Shown here in pieces: positions 1 through 8,205 of a stretch of DNA of 37,668 bases. The stretch comes from Candidatus Parcubacteria bacterium (lineage in GTDB: Bacteria; Patescibacteriota; Saccharimonadia; Saccharimonadales; Saccharimonadaceae). The first letter of the stretch is position 1. Every line of letters begins with the position of its first letter. The stretch spans positions 1 through 37,668 of the forward strand of contig JAEWBQ010000015.1 of the NCBI GenBank assembly GCA_023391075.1, given 5' to 3'. The notes beneath the pieces are model-generated. The model was not told the origin of the DNA. It saw nothing but the letters and a program-made list of their open reading frames with translations, and did not search any database. A program made the translations under genes and the position numbers.

Positions 1-848
1 TCCATGTCCTTGCCGTAGGTGCCGGCTTCACGGCGGAAGCTGGTGGCATAGCCTAGGTAGCGGAGTGGCAGTTGCGCTTCGTCAAAGATTTCGTCGGCAT
101 GCATACTACCCAGCACGTGCTCGGCGCTGCCCTGCAGCCACAGATCGTCGCCCTCCAATTTATAACGATCATCGCGCGGCTCCAGACGATCCATCGCATC
201 GTAGAGTTCCGTGCGGATCATCAGCGGTGGGAGCACCGGGATAAACGGCGTAGTGGCGACGTTTAGGCCGGCTCCGCTGGCGATTTCCTTGATCTTTGCC
301 TCGTCACTGAGGGTGTTGATCACGAGCTGGACGATTGCCATCTGCAGCTTGACCATGTCGCCCTTGATGTACGCGAAGCGGCTACCGGCAACCTTGCTGG
401 CGCGCTCTTTGTCGATCCAGCCGCGCTGCTCGCCGATCTCGTAGTGATTACGGGCAGCAAAGGTAAATTCAGTCGGCTCGCCGACCTTTTTGGCGACGAC
501 ATTTTCGTCTTCGCTCGCACCGACCGGCACATCAGCGGCTGGCATGTTCGGCACTTTCTTGAGAAGTTCAGTGAATTCCGTGTCGACCGATGACAAATAG
601 CCTTCACGTTCGGCTAATTCGACCTTGATCTGCTTGCCTTCGTCGATGACGCTTTGTTCAGGCTTGCCACCTTTCATCATGCTGGCGTTCTCGTTGCGGC
701 GAGTGCGCAGATCGTCGACCTGCTGCTGCAGCTCGCGGCGCTCGCTATCGAGCTCGAGCAGTTTCTGGATATTGACCTCGTAGCCTTTCTGGCGGGCGGC
801 CTCTTGGACGCGGTCGGCATTGTCGCGGATAAAACGGATATCTAACAT
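1..848 (-). CDS. serS: Seryl-tRNA synthetase, 3' part cut by window edge
   Basis: Charges tRNA-Ser with serine in the cytoplasm. The frame opens with ATG at 848 and stays open to base 1, giving 282 residues of a protein that is normally about 420 long, so the C-terminal catalytic part lies outside. It starts MLDIRFIRDN, as SerRS does, followed by the long N-terminal coiled-coil arm (about residues 25-105, rich in E, L, Q and R). The class II motif 2 region FRREAGTYGKD is the last thing seen. No ribosome binding site precedes the ATG. An extended -10 (TGC TACAAT) ends 6 nt upstream, which suggests a leaderless transcript. It is divergent from the orphan gene at 977. Confidence 0.96.
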   Translation of the reverse strand, partial: MLDIRFIRDNADRVQEAARQKGYEVNIQKLLELDSERRELQQQVDDLRTRRNENASMMKGGKPEQSVIDEGKQIKVELAEREGYLSSVDTEFTELLKKVPNMPAADVPVGASEDENVVAKKVGEPTEFTFAARNHYEIGEQRGWIDKERASKVAGSRFAYIKGDMVKLQMAIVQLVINTLSDEAKIKEIASGAGLNVATTPFIPVLPPLMIRTELYDAMDRLEPRDDRYKLEGDDLWLQGSAEHVLGSMHADEIFDEAQLPLRYLGYATSFRREAGTYGKDM

Positions 849-854
849 GGCATT

Positions 855-863
855 ATTGTAGCA
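855..863 (-). promoter_or_regulatory. serS extended -10 promoter (leaderless type)
   Basis: On the minus strand TGC is followed by TACAAT, and only 6 nt separate the hexamer from the serS ATG. No -35 match and no Shine-Dalgarno are visible, so the transcript would begin at or next to the start codon. Confidence 0.6.
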
Positions 864-891
864 CGATTTCCTACGCCAACGGTGGATTACA

Positions 892-920
892 TTGCATTTT
901 ATAGGTATTTATGTTATAAT
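892..920 (+). promoter_or_regulatory. Sigma-70-type promoter of orphan gene 977
   Basis: TTGCAT (892-897), a 17-bp spacer and TATAAT (915-920) match the housekeeping consensus closely. The 5' leader of about 50 nt carries a small hairpin, GGGAC-tgag-GTCCC (948-961), just before the ribosome binding site. Confidence 0.75.
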
Positions 921-976
921 TTGCATCAATCAGTCGTTCGTCGATTCGGGACTGAGGTCCCTTAGTGAGGAGTATC

Positions 977-1393
977 ATGTATTTCGGCATGTTTACCATC
1001 GCGCCAATCATGTCCGTCAACTTCCCCCTGCTCAGCGGCTTAGCAGTCACCCCTACTATCGTCGCCTGCTACTGCATGGTTGCCACTCTGCTTCGCAGCA
1101 GACGCCGTGGCAGTTCACGTAGCCAACTGATTGTTTGGGGGATTGCCATCGGAATGTTAGTAGGTATAGCGGGCGTCGGCGTCGACAACTACGTCAATGC
1201 CGCCACTAGCCCCGTCACCGCTCGACAGGCGGCCAAGCTGACGGAGTTCGGCTTCACGAACGTCCAGATAGACCCTGTCGGACATACCTTTACGGGCACC
1301 TACGACGGGACGAAGTTCTACGGACACCTGGAGGGTACCGGTGATGTGTACGCCGTCTACACCGACAAGGTGATAGAACCCCTCAGCTCCTAG
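977..1393 (+). CDS. Orphan small membrane protein
   Basis: 138 residues with no family that I recognise. ATG 977 was preferred to an in-frame GTG at 965 because GAGGAG lies about 5 nt upstream. The N-terminal half is hydrophobic, with two probable membrane segments (about residues 10-30 and 45-67) separated by a basic stretch (RSRRRG). The last 65 residues are a polar, Gly/Thr-rich domain predicted to lie outside the cell. It is a single-gene unit with its own strong promoter and intrinsic terminator. It resembles its neighbour at 1613 in layout, but I see no convincing sequence identity between them. Confidence 0.72.
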   Translation: MYFGMFTIAPIMSVNFPLLSGLAVTPTIVACYCMVATLLRSRRRGSSRSQLIVWGIAIGMLVGIAGVGVDNYVNAATSPVTARQAAKLTEFGFTNVQIDPVGHTFTGTYDGTKFYGHLEGTGDVYAVYTDKVIEPLSS

Positions 1394-1412
1394 GGAAACC
1401 CGCCTCTGGCAC

Positions 1413-1452
1413 AAAAGAGCCCGCTCTCGCTGCCAGGAGCGGGCTCTTTTTT
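1413..1452 (+). terminator. Intrinsic terminator of orphan gene 977
   Basis: GAGCCCGCTC (1417-1426) pairs perfectly with GAGCGGGCTC (1437-1446), followed by six T. A-rich flanks extend the stem. The same stem recurs at 2086-2121. Confidence 0.92.
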
Positions 1453-1530
1453 GTTGAACACAAAAGTTATTCCACAGGAAGCGCTTCAGGGAGATTGATT
1501 TGGCGGCCAGCCAGATTACTCGCCATGCTA

Positions 1531-1559
1531 TTGCAAAAAATAATAAAGTATGTTAAAGT
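1531..1559 (+). promoter_or_regulatory. Probable promoter of orphan gene 1613
   Basis: TTGCAA (1531-1536), a 17-bp spacer and TAAAGT (1554-1559) lie in an AT-rich stretch upstream of the second orphan gene. The -10 is only a partial match. Confidence 0.45.
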
Positions 1560-1612
1560 ATATTTATCAGTTCTTGTACGCTAGGGCTGACGCCCCTCTA
1601 CTCAAAGGAGAT

Positions 1613-2062
1613 ATGGTGATCGTTACCGTTCCCTACACCACATACCAGCCCGACCCAAGCGCCAGCAACACTGTCCTGTTCATCGGACTGCTTGTCGCCA
1701 TTAGCGCCCTCATCCTGCTGGTTGTTGGCGCGGTCCGAGGCCATCACTCAATGACAAACCCCGTCGGGTTCGTAGCCTTGGGCCTCGCGATGGTGATTGA
1801 GCTCGTCGGCTTTCTGGTGCTCGCACCGCTGGCCACCGTCCAAGCGCAGGACCTTCAGTTCCATGAGGAGCAGGTCGTCCAGATCGAGGCCGTCGAAAAG
1901 GCATTCCCTGGAGTGCCCCACAACGGCCCCACTGTCACCCCCGACAACGTCGGAGCAGGTGCTGAGTTCATCATCACCGATGCGACCGGACCACATCTGG
2001 TTACTGTCACCCCGGTAACCACCACGAGCAACGCCCGCGACTACCGCATCTCCTTGAAGTAA
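1613..2062 (+). CDS. Orphan small membrane protein with extracytoplasmic tail
   Basis: 149 residues from ATG 1613; GTG 1616 is an equally possible start. The ribosome binding site AAAGGAG (1604-1610) sits only 2 nt from ATG but 5 nt from GTG. Two membrane segments (about residues 21-41 and 51-76, separated by RGHHSMTN) precede a polar tail of about 70 residues rich in Thr, Val and Asp. No family is recognised. A longer frame from 1550 overlaps the promoter region and is unlikely. Together with gene 977 it forms two consecutive single-gene units with near-identical terminators. Confidence 0.72.
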   Translation: MVIVTVPYTTYQPDPSASNTVLFIGLLVAISALILLVVGAVRGHHSMTNPVGFVALGLAMVIELVGFLVLAPLATVQAQDLQFHEEQVVQIEAVEKAFPGVPHNGPTVTPDNVGAGAEFIITDATGPHLVTVTPVTTTSNARDYRISLK

Positions 2063-2085
2063 TGTCCGCCCTGGCCACACCAATT

Positions 2086-2121
2086 GAGCCCGCTCTTCTG
2101 TTGCCAGGAGCGGGCTCTTTT
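2086..2121 (+). terminator. Intrinsic terminator, repeat of the 1413 terminator
   Basis: The 10-bp stem GAGCCCGCTC/GAGCGGGCTC is the same as at 1417-1446. The loop also shares GCCAG, and four T follow. It ends 17 bp before the convergent permease gene stops. Confidence 0.9.
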
Positions 2122-2137
2122 CGTATGCAGACAAATC

Positions 2138-3430
2138 TTATTCAGTGCGGAGTGCTTCGATCGGGTCGAGCTTGGCCGCCTTGCGCGACGGCAAGATACC
2201 AGCGACGACGGCGATCAGCATGAGGCCGCCGATAACAATCACAAACGACAGCGGCGTAAAGATCAGCAGATTCGTTCCCGCTTCAAGGTTCAGGGCTTTA
2301 TCGATGTACGGGTTAGCAATCGTCCCGCCAATCGCCGCCACCATGCTACCGATCGCACCACCCAGGAAGCCGATCCAGGCCGCCTCGAACTTAAAGAGCC
2401 GACCGACATCGCGCCGGCGCATGCCAAGCGCTTTCATCAGTCCGATCTGCTGGGTACGCTCGAGGACACTGATGTACTGAGTATTGATGATCCCGAACAC
2501 CGCCGTCAGCACCGCGAGCGCCCCGAAGCCGAGCAGAATCCCCTGTAAGACGCCGATGAAATTAAACAGCGTGCTCATGATATCCTTGGCGGTTTGGGCA
2601 TCGTAACCCTTGTCGGTCAATGCTTTTTTAATCACATCCACATCAGCCGACGGATTGGCATGAACGAAGGCAGCCATATAGCTACCGTGACCCGGCAGGC
2701 CTTTGGTGTTGAAGTCGTACATTTGCTTGGCGGTCGCCGGCAACACCTGCATCGACGTACTGTTGGTAAACGACAACGCCGCCGACTTATAGACGCCAAC
2801 GATTGTCTGGGTAAAGGTGGCGGTCGCATGTTGAGCGGCATACTGCGTGGCCGTCTGGTCAATGACGAGGTCGATCTTTTGGCCGATGGCCGACTGATTA
2901 TCCGGGAAGCCCAGGGCCGCGCGGTAGCTTTCAGGAATAATGATACCGTCGGCGCCTAAGTTATTAGCGCTGCCGGCCAGGTAATCCTGGGTGACGCTTT
3001 TGTTAAACGAGGTCACGGACGCGACGTATTTCTTTTGGCCAGCACGAGTGACATACTTCACCGTGAAGGTATAGACAGGCTCCACCGAGGCGACGCCGTT
3101 AACTTTCTGAATCGCATCGATATCTGCTTGCGTCAGTTGCTTGATCGTAAAGCCGTTACCAACGGTTTGACTCGCTTGGTCGCCCTGGTATTCGTCTGGT
3201 TTCGGGTTGCCGCCCAGCCGTGACTCCACTTGGTGCATGACACGCAGCTCATGAACGTCAGTATTCGCACTGATGAGGTTGGCGATATACTGACGCCCGC
3301 CAGCACCTGCCGCCAGACTGAGCATAATCGCGAACGCTCCCACGCCAATTGAAATGCTCGTCAGGATAGTACGGGTTTTTGCCTGGCTCAGGCTACGGCC
3401 GGCGCGGCGAATGGTATCGATAGTCTTCAT
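2138..3430 (-). CDS. ABC transporter permease, MacB/FtsX family
   Basis: 430 residues. The first membrane segment is at about 22-44, preceded by the RTILTSISI context typical of MacB-like permeases. A long extracytoplasmic domain (about 45-280, MacB_PCD type) follows, then three membrane segments making up the FtsX domain. The end, AAKLDPIEALRTE, is the usual signature of this family. Its start overlaps the stop of the upstream ATPase gene (TAATG), so the two are translationally coupled and form one transporter. Likely roles are export of a peptide or lipid, or a mechanical signalling complex; the substrate cannot be read from the sequence. Confidence 0.92.
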   Translation of the reverse strand: MKTIDTIRRAGRSLSQAKTRTILTSISIGVGAFAIMLSLAAGAGGRQYIANLISANTDVHELRVMHQVESRLGGNPKPDEYQGDQASQTVGNGFTIKQLTQADIDAIQKVNGVASVEPVYTFTVKYVTRAGQKKYVASVTSFNKSVTQDYLAGSANNLGADGIIIPESYRAALGFPDNQSAIGQKIDLVIDQTATQYAAQHATATFTQTIVGVYKSAALSFTNSTSMQVLPATAKQMYDFNTKGLPGHGSYMAAFVHANPSADVDVIKKALTDKGYDAQTAKDIMSTLFNFIGVLQGILLGFGALAVLTAVFGIINTQYISVLERTQQIGLMKALGMRRRDVGRLFKFEAAWIGFLGGAIGSMVAAIGGTIANPYIDKALNLEAGTNLLIFTPLSFVIVIGGLMLIAVVAGILPSRKAAKLDPIEALRTE

Positions 3431-4173
3431 TATTGGATCTCCCCTACTGGCTCAGCTGACAATGGCACCGATTGGTGACGGTGGTCGATGGATTCGATTC
3501 GGCCGTCCTTGATACGAATCGTTATGTCGCATTTTGCTGCCAAGTCGTCGTCATGGGTAACAATAATGAGGGCCGCACCCTTGTCACGTGAGTAGTTGAA
3601 TAATAGGTCTTCGATCTTTTCACTCGTTGCACTGTCGAGATTGCCAGTCGGCTCGTCGGCGAAGATAATCTGCGGATTATTGACGATGGCCCGGGCGATA
3701 GCCAGGCGCTGCTTTTGGCCGCCCGAGAGATTGCGAGCCTTGCTCTTGATCTTGTCGCTCAGTTCCACGCTCGCCAGTGCTGTCTCGATGCGTCCTTTGC
3801 GCTCACGATACGGCACGTTGGCAACTTCGAGCGGCAGGCTCACGTTGTCGTAGACCGACTCGTTTGCCTGCACGAAAAAGCTTTGGAAGATGAAGCCGAT
3901 TTTTTGCGCACGAAATTTATCCACCTGCTTTTGTTTCAGCTTGAGAATGTTCTCACCGTCAATGATAACCTCACCCTGCTGGGGACGGTCGAGGCCACTC
4001 ATGGCGTGCATCAGCGTGCTTTTACCGCTACCCGACTTGCCAAGAATCGCCACGCTGGCGCCATCAGGAATCTCAAAGTTAATACCATCGAGCGCAGTAA
4101 AAAGGTTTTGCTTTTTACCATAGGTTTTCGTCACGTTTCGCAGTTCAATCACGCGCGCTGGCCCCTCCGTCAT
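3430..4173 (-). CDS. ABC transporter ATP-binding protein, LolD/MacB type
   Basis: 247 residues. Walker A is GKSGSGKS, the Q-loop lies in FQSFF, the signature is LSGGQKQRLAIARA, Walker B is IIFADEPTGNLD, and the switch histidine is in VTHD. This set, and pairing with a MacB/FtsX permease, place it in the mechanotransmission ABC class (type VII). It lies 38 bp downstream of the DUF2207 gene, so it may be co-transcribed with it, although an AT-rich stretch with -10-like sequences (TATGAT) lies in the gap. Confidence 0.95.
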   Translation of the reverse strand: MTEGPARVIELRNVTKTYGKKQNLFTALDGINFEIPDGASVAILGKSGSGKSTLMHAMSGLDRPQQGEVIIDGENILKLKQKQVDKFRAQKIGFIFQSFFVQANESVYDNVSLPLEVANVPYRERKGRIETALASVELSDKIKSKARNLSGGQKQRLAIARAIVNNPQIIFADEPTGNLDSATSEKIEDLLFNYSRDKGAALIIVTHDDDLAAKCDITIRIKDGRIESIDHRHQSVPLSAEPVGEIQ

Positions 4174-4211
4174 GCTTATGCTACTTATTATCGTATCATA
4201 CGACGTACGCT

Positions 4212-5939
4212 CTACCAGCCACCGCCGCCACCGCCGCCGCCACCACCGCCTGAGGAGCCGCCACCAGTTGAGCCGCCAGTAGACGAACTGACCGCAGTCG
4301 TAAAACTCGACAATGCCGAAGTGAGACTGGCGGCATTAAATACAGCGCTCTGACCAACGTACCAATCGGGACTCGTTTGCAGCGTTTCGTAATAACGACC
4401 AAGTTGGCGATTCCATTCTTTTTCCTGCCCAAACAGTACCGCATACGGCAGGACTCGCTCGTAAAGCTTTACCATCTGTCCCGAGTCGTCGGTATTGAGC
4501 GGGCCTACCTTTTCGGCGCCTGCAGGACTTTGGAGCATCCGCAGGCGATCGGTCTCGGCAACCGTGATATACAGCTTTAGGCCTAGGAGATATCGTGATA
4601 ACGCCAGGCCTTTGTCGGTGAGCGGCCATAACGTATACGCGCAAATCAACGCAATGACCGCGGCGATCCACAGCGTCGGCACTGCAACACCGATGATCAG
4701 AAGCAGCAGCGCCACGCGCTTAAACCAACGCCGCTGAGCATCGTCCTTGATGCGCAGTCCATAGACGTCGCGCGTCAAGCGTTGGAACTTCTGCCAATTG
4801 TCGGCAAATCGGAATGAGGACATGTTCGTGCGCAGCGCCGCCAGATCGAGGCGTTCGCCTGCTTGCGGAACATGCCCGAACATATCGGAAAGTATTTCGA
4901 TTTCTTCCGGACGGAGCACCGTTACGTCTTTTACTACCTCGATAGCATATTGTCCAGAGAGCCATGTTGAGGGCGCCCGCAGCTCATATACTCTGATGTA
5001 GTGCCGCACGGCCATGTCGATCAGCGTTGCCGCAAACAACTTGGGTGAGCCGAACAGGTTTGCCGCCATTGCAACGCTCGCATCACTTGGCGGCAAATAC
5101 TCGGCAATGATCGTCCCAAGCTCACGCGTGCGGTACTGACACCGACGCCAGCGTACGCCGATAATGATCGCCAAGATGCCCGCTATGCCGAACCCGGCCC
5201 ATAGCACGACGCCATACCACTGAGTCACGTCCACAGTAACGGGCGCAGCAGCGAACGTCCCGGGATGAAAGCCGATGGCAAGTGTCACATTCTCGCCCGC
5301 CTGCAAGCCAACGGCACTTACCGTAAAGACATCGTCTTGCCGCTGCAATTGGCACTGGTTGGTGCTGCCGCTCAAACCCTGGTAGCACGCCGAACTTCCC
5401 GTCAGGGCACGTGCCACGCTCTGGTCAATTCTGACCGATACGTTCAACTGGTCGATCGGCACTTTCCAGCCGGTGCCATTCGTATCCCAATACCACTCGT
5501 CGCTTCGTGTATCACTAAACGCCTTGGTGACGTCATGCTGCGTATAGCTGATGACATAGGTCTTTGTTCCATGTACATATGCGTTGGCATTGCCAATGCG
5601 CAACACGCGGTTACCGTTGCTTTCGTATGTCGTATAGTCTAAAGCGACATTTGATTCGTCCGCCACGCTATCAATCGTAACGCTTGTCGAATGCCCGTCA
5701 TACTGCTCGGGGATTGCCCGCTCGATTCCATGATTTTGATCGATCGCCGGAAACTCCGCCGTTATCCGTTCAGTGGTTCGAAGGACCGAATGGTTGTCAC
5801 TGTCTTTTGACAGGACGTAATCAATTCCATACTGACTAATCGAATAGTCATTGACACCGGCGTGTGCCAGCGGCGCCCCTATGACCATAGCGAGCATACA
5901 TGCAGCAACAAGGCCAAGCCCCTCAAAAAACCGATTCAT
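4212..5939 (-). CDS. DUF2207 family membrane protein
   Basis: 575 residues. A signal peptide ending near AHA-G (about residue 28) is followed by an extracytoplasmic beta-rich domain to about residue 240. A membrane segment (about 243-263), a cytoplasmic portion and two further membrane segments (about 408-440) come next. The C-terminus is a Ser/Gly tail ending in eleven glycines and a tryptophan, which is characteristic of the DUF2207/YciQ-type family. Its molecular role is unknown. The tail is encoded by a CCG/CCA-rich tract at 4214-4265. The -10 element lies 6 nt from the ATG and overlaps the lysS 3' end. Confidence 0.9.
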   Translation of the reverse strand: MNRFFEGLGLVAACMLAMVIGAPLAHAGVNDYSISQYGIDYVLSKDSDNHSVLRTTERITAEFPAIDQNHGIERAIPEQYDGHSTSVTIDSVADESNVALDYTTYESNGNRVLRIGNANAYVHGTKTYVISYTQHDVTKAFSDTRSDEWYWDTNGTGWKVPIDQLNVSVRIDQSVARALTGSSACYQGLSGSTNQCQLQRQDDVFTVSAVGLQAGENVTLAIGFHPGTFAAAPVTVDVTQWYGVVLWAGFGIAGILAIIIGVRWRRCQYRTRELGTIIAEYLPPSDASVAMAANLFGSPKLFAATLIDMAVRHYIRVYELRAPSTWLSGQYAIEVVKDVTVLRPEEIEILSDMFGHVPQAGERLDLAALRTNMSSFRFADNWQKFQRLTRDVYGLRIKDDAQRRWFKRVALLLLIIGVAVPTLWIAAVIALICAYTLWPLTDKGLALSRYLLGLKLYITVAETDRLRMLQSPAGAEKVGPLNTDDSGQMVKLYERVLPYAVLFGQEKEWNRQLGRYYETLQTSPDWYVGQSAVFNAASLTSALSSFTTAVSSSTGGSTGGGSSGGGGGGGGGGGW

Positions 5940-5945
5940 AGATCT

Positions 5946-5954
5946 AGTGTAGCA
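5946..5954 (-). promoter_or_regulatory. Extended -10 promoter of the DUF2207 gene
   Basis: TGC TACACT on the minus strand ends 6 nt from the ATG at 5939, with no Shine-Dalgarno. The arrangement is the same as at serS. The element begins 7 bp after the lysS stop codon. Confidence 0.55.
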
Positions 5955-5957
5955 GGT

Positions 5958-7460
5958 TTATTCGAAATGAACGTCCGGGTATACCGCTTTGGTAGTGGCG
6001 TCGTACTCCAGGCGAAGCTGCGGGAATGGCACGCCTTCACGGGCGGTGACGCCTTCGAAAATCCAGAACACACGCTCCGAGTAACCCCAGCCGCAGGCGG
6101 GCGGCATGCCGTATTCAAGCATCTCGACGTAATCGATGTCGAGCATCATTGCTTCGTCGTCACCTGCTTCACGCATAGCTTGCTGCTCGACGAAACGGTT
6201 CAGTTGATCGATCGGGTCGTTCAGCTCAGAGAAGCCGTTACCGAGCTCCGATCCGGCAATCACCGGCTGGAAACGCTGGACAATGCGGTCATCCTGCGGG
6301 TCGCTCTTGGCAAGTGGCGAGATGAACTTCGGTGTGTTGATGAGCCAGACGGGGCCGGCGACATCTTTGCGGATATTCTTCCAGAGTTTGTCGATACCGC
6401 GGGCGCGATTTTCGGTCTGCTCGACTTCGAGGCCGTTGTCAGCCAGTGCCTTCTTGACTTCGTCAAGCGAGCTCTCGTAGACATCGATACCGTAGCGGTC
6501 TTTGATGACCGTCGCGTAGTCCCAGACTTCCCATTTGCCGCTCATATCGACATCGAATCGGCCGAGTTTGAACTGTAAGGTACCGAACGTTTTTTCAAGC
6601 ACCGTGCGGTACATATCTTGCATGAAGGCCATGCCATCCTGCCAGTTGGCATACGCCCAGTACCACTCCATGGCGACGTGTTCTGGCAAGTGTTCGTCTG
6701 AGTAGTTTTCGTTCCTAAAGCGTGGACCGAGGTCATAGACTTTTTCAAACCCAGCCCCGATCAAGCGCTTAAGCGGCAGTTCGTGGCTGATACGCAGATA
6801 AAAGTCCTGATCGAGCGCATCCATGTGTGTCACGAACGGATTCGCATCAGCGCCACCCGTGGTGTGCTCGAGGACTGGAATGTTCACTTCTGTGAAGCCG
6901 TGCTGGTTCAGGTAATCACGAGTTGCTTGCCAAAACATTGAGCGGCGAATGAAACGCTCGCGAACCTCAGCATTGACGCTCATATCGAGGTAACGGCGGC
7001 GCAGGCGCTCTTCCTTGCTGGTCAATTCGGTCGGGGTTGGTCGCAGGCTTTTCGTGAGCAGACGCAGGCTTCTGACGCCTAGTGAAATTTCACCGGTCTT
7101 GGTTTTGATGATGTCACCAGTGGCCTCGACAAAGTCGCCTGTATCGAGCAGTGGCAATTCGCTCATCCCGAGCACACCCGCAGCCGCATCAAGCGGCGCA
7201 ACGTCAGGTGCGTGAAGGAATAACTGCAACGAACCGCTAGCGTCTTTGATGACGATAAACGCCAGCTTGCCAAACTTACGGATGCCGGTGACCCGACCGG
7301 CGACCGTTGCCGTCTGACCCTCAAGCTGTTCGAATTTCGCTACGACATCGCCCGCCATATGTGTCCGGTGCGATTCAGCCGGGTACGGATTAACGCCCAG
7401 TTCCTTTAGTTCAGCGAGTTTACGAAGTCGTTCGTCACGGTAGTCTTGCAGTGTTGCCAT
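5958..7460 (-). CDS. lysS: Lysyl-tRNA synthetase, class II
   Basis: 500 residues, the usual length. An N-terminal OB-fold anticodon-binding domain (about 50-150) precedes a class II core. Motif 2 is seen as RFRNENYSDEHLPEH. Motif 3 is divergent: where typical LysRS has a GWGMGIDR-like sequence, this protein has GWGYSERVFWIFEG, and it ends with an extra stretch of about 20 residues. These differences make it an unusual member, but the N-terminal part and the E/N-rich core support LysRS. An extended -10 lies 9 nt upstream of ATG and no ribosome binding site is visible. Confidence 0.93.
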   Translation of the reverse strand: MATLQDYRDERLRKLAELKELGVNPYPAESHRTHMAGDVVAKFEQLEGQTATVAGRVTGIRKFGKLAFIVIKDASGSLQLFLHAPDVAPLDAAAGVLGMSELPLLDTGDFVEATGDIIKTKTGEISLGVRSLRLLTKSLRPTPTELTSKEERLRRRYLDMSVNAEVRERFIRRSMFWQATRDYLNQHGFTEVNIPVLEHTTGGADANPFVTHMDALDQDFYLRISHELPLKRLIGAGFEKVYDLGPRFRNENYSDEHLPEHVAMEWYWAYANWQDGMAFMQDMYRTVLEKTFGTLQFKLGRFDVDMSGKWEVWDYATVIKDRYGIDVYESSLDEVKKALADNGLEVEQTENRARGIDKLWKNIRKDVAGPVWLINTPKFISPLAKSDPQDDRIVQRFQPVIAGSELGNGFSELNDPIDQLNRFVEQQAMREAGDDEAMMLDIDYVEMLEYGMPPACGWGYSERVFWIFEGVTAREGVPFPQLRLEYDATTKAVYPDVHFE

Positions 7461-7469
7461 ATCTGTTAC

Positions 7470-7478
7470 AGTATAGCA
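7470..7478 (-). promoter_or_regulatory. lysS extended -10 promoter
   Basis: TGC TATACT on the minus strand ends 9 nt from the lysS ATG, leaving at most a 2-4 nt leader. Confidence 0.55.
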
Positions 7479-7580
7479 TATCTTTCACACGACGCTCGTG
7501 CTACATGACGAGCCTGCAGCCGACGCAGCTATCGTCTAAAGAATGTAGAATCGATGCAACCATCGACTCCAGCCAAACGC

Positions 7581-7611
7581 TTAAAAGAAGCGCCACCGGC
7601 GCTTCTTTTAA
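7581..7611 (-). terminator. greA terminator, near-perfect palindrome
   Basis: TTAAAAGAAGCGCC (7581-7594) is the exact reverse complement of 7598-7611, with a 3-nt loop. A/T tails on both sides allow function in either direction. It lies 50 bp past the greA stop. The rest of the 7461-7660 gap holds two weaker inverted repeats (7494-7513 and 7551-7566) and no convincing gene. Confidence 0.85.
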
Positions 7612-7660
7612 AAAATATACTCTTTGGTGATAGGTGCGGCGACGAGGTGCCCGACAGGGA

Positions 7661-8116
7661 TTACGAAATTGAAACGATTTCGTAGCTCGTATCACCCTTT
7701 GGTGTCGTGATAGTCGCAGTTTCGCCGACCTTCTTGTTCATCAAGGCGATGCCAATTGGCGACTCGTTGCTAATCTTGCCTTCGAGCGGATCAGCTTCGA
7801 CAGGGCCGACCACGTAGTATGTCACGGTCTTGGCGCCGGTCTTCAGCTCTACCTTGCTCCCCAGTACGACGGTCTTTGAGCCGGTCGACTTGATCAGCTC
7901 GGCGTTGAGCAAAATGTCTTCGATCTCGGCGATACGGCTTTCGACCAGCCCCTGCTCTTCGCGGGCGCTATCGTATTCAGCGTTCTCGCTGAGGTCACCG
8001 AAGTCGCGAGCATTAGCGATCTTGTCGGCGATGTCGCCACGACGGCCCTTGAGCTCAGTCAGCTCAGCTTCGAGCTCCTGTTTGCCTACTTCTGTAATTT
8101 GATAAAGTTTTTTCAT
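7661..8116 (-). CDS. greA: Transcription elongation factor GreA
   Basis: 151 residues, close to the family norm of about 158. It rescues backtracked RNA polymerase by stimulating transcript cleavage. The N-terminal coiled-coil hairpin with the conserved tip (ARDFGDLSENAEYDSAREEQ, about residues 36-55) carries the acidic residues delivered to the polymerase active site. The C-terminal FKBP-like domain includes SPIGIALMNKKVGE. A palindrome (8142-8158) lies 26 bp upstream. The gene ends at the strong terminator 7581-7611, so it is a separate unit from lysS. Confidence 0.97.
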   Translation of the reverse strand: MKKLYQITEVGKQELEAELTELKGRRGDIADKIANARDFGDLSENAEYDSAREEQGLVESRIAEIEDILLNAELIKSTGSKTVVLGSKVELKTGAKTVTYYVVGPVEADPLEGKISNESPIGIALMNKKVGETATITTPKGDTSYEIVSIS

Positions 8117-8141
8117 GGTTGCTATTATTTCCTTTATAAAT

Positions 8142-8158
8142 AGTGTCCTGGGGACACT
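8142..8158. promoter_or_regulatory. Palindrome AGTGTCC-tgg-GGACACT upstream of greA
   Basis: Perfect 7-bp arms around a 3-bp centre, 26 bp from the greA start. A related element with AAGTGTC/GACACTT arms occurs at 12791-12810 upstream of frr. It could be an operator or a transcript hairpin; the sequence does not decide. Confidence 0.4.
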
Positions 8159-8205
8159 TCATACGCTATATCTAGTGTAAACCCCCACTCACAAGTCGTT
8201 TACAA

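Noticed and set aside
2084..2548. 154-residue plus-strand frame over the permease gene
   Set aside because: It is antisense to a clear MacB/FtsX permease and is Arg/Asp-rich, as shadow frames are.
4214..4265. CCG/CCA tandem-like tract as a repeat element
   Set aside because: It encodes the poly-Gly tail typical of DUF2207 proteins, so it is coding low complexity.
7501..7695. 64-residue minus-strand open frame in the greA-lysS gap
   Set aside because: It runs through the greA terminator, overlaps the greA 3' end, has no ribosome binding site and has an unlikely composition.
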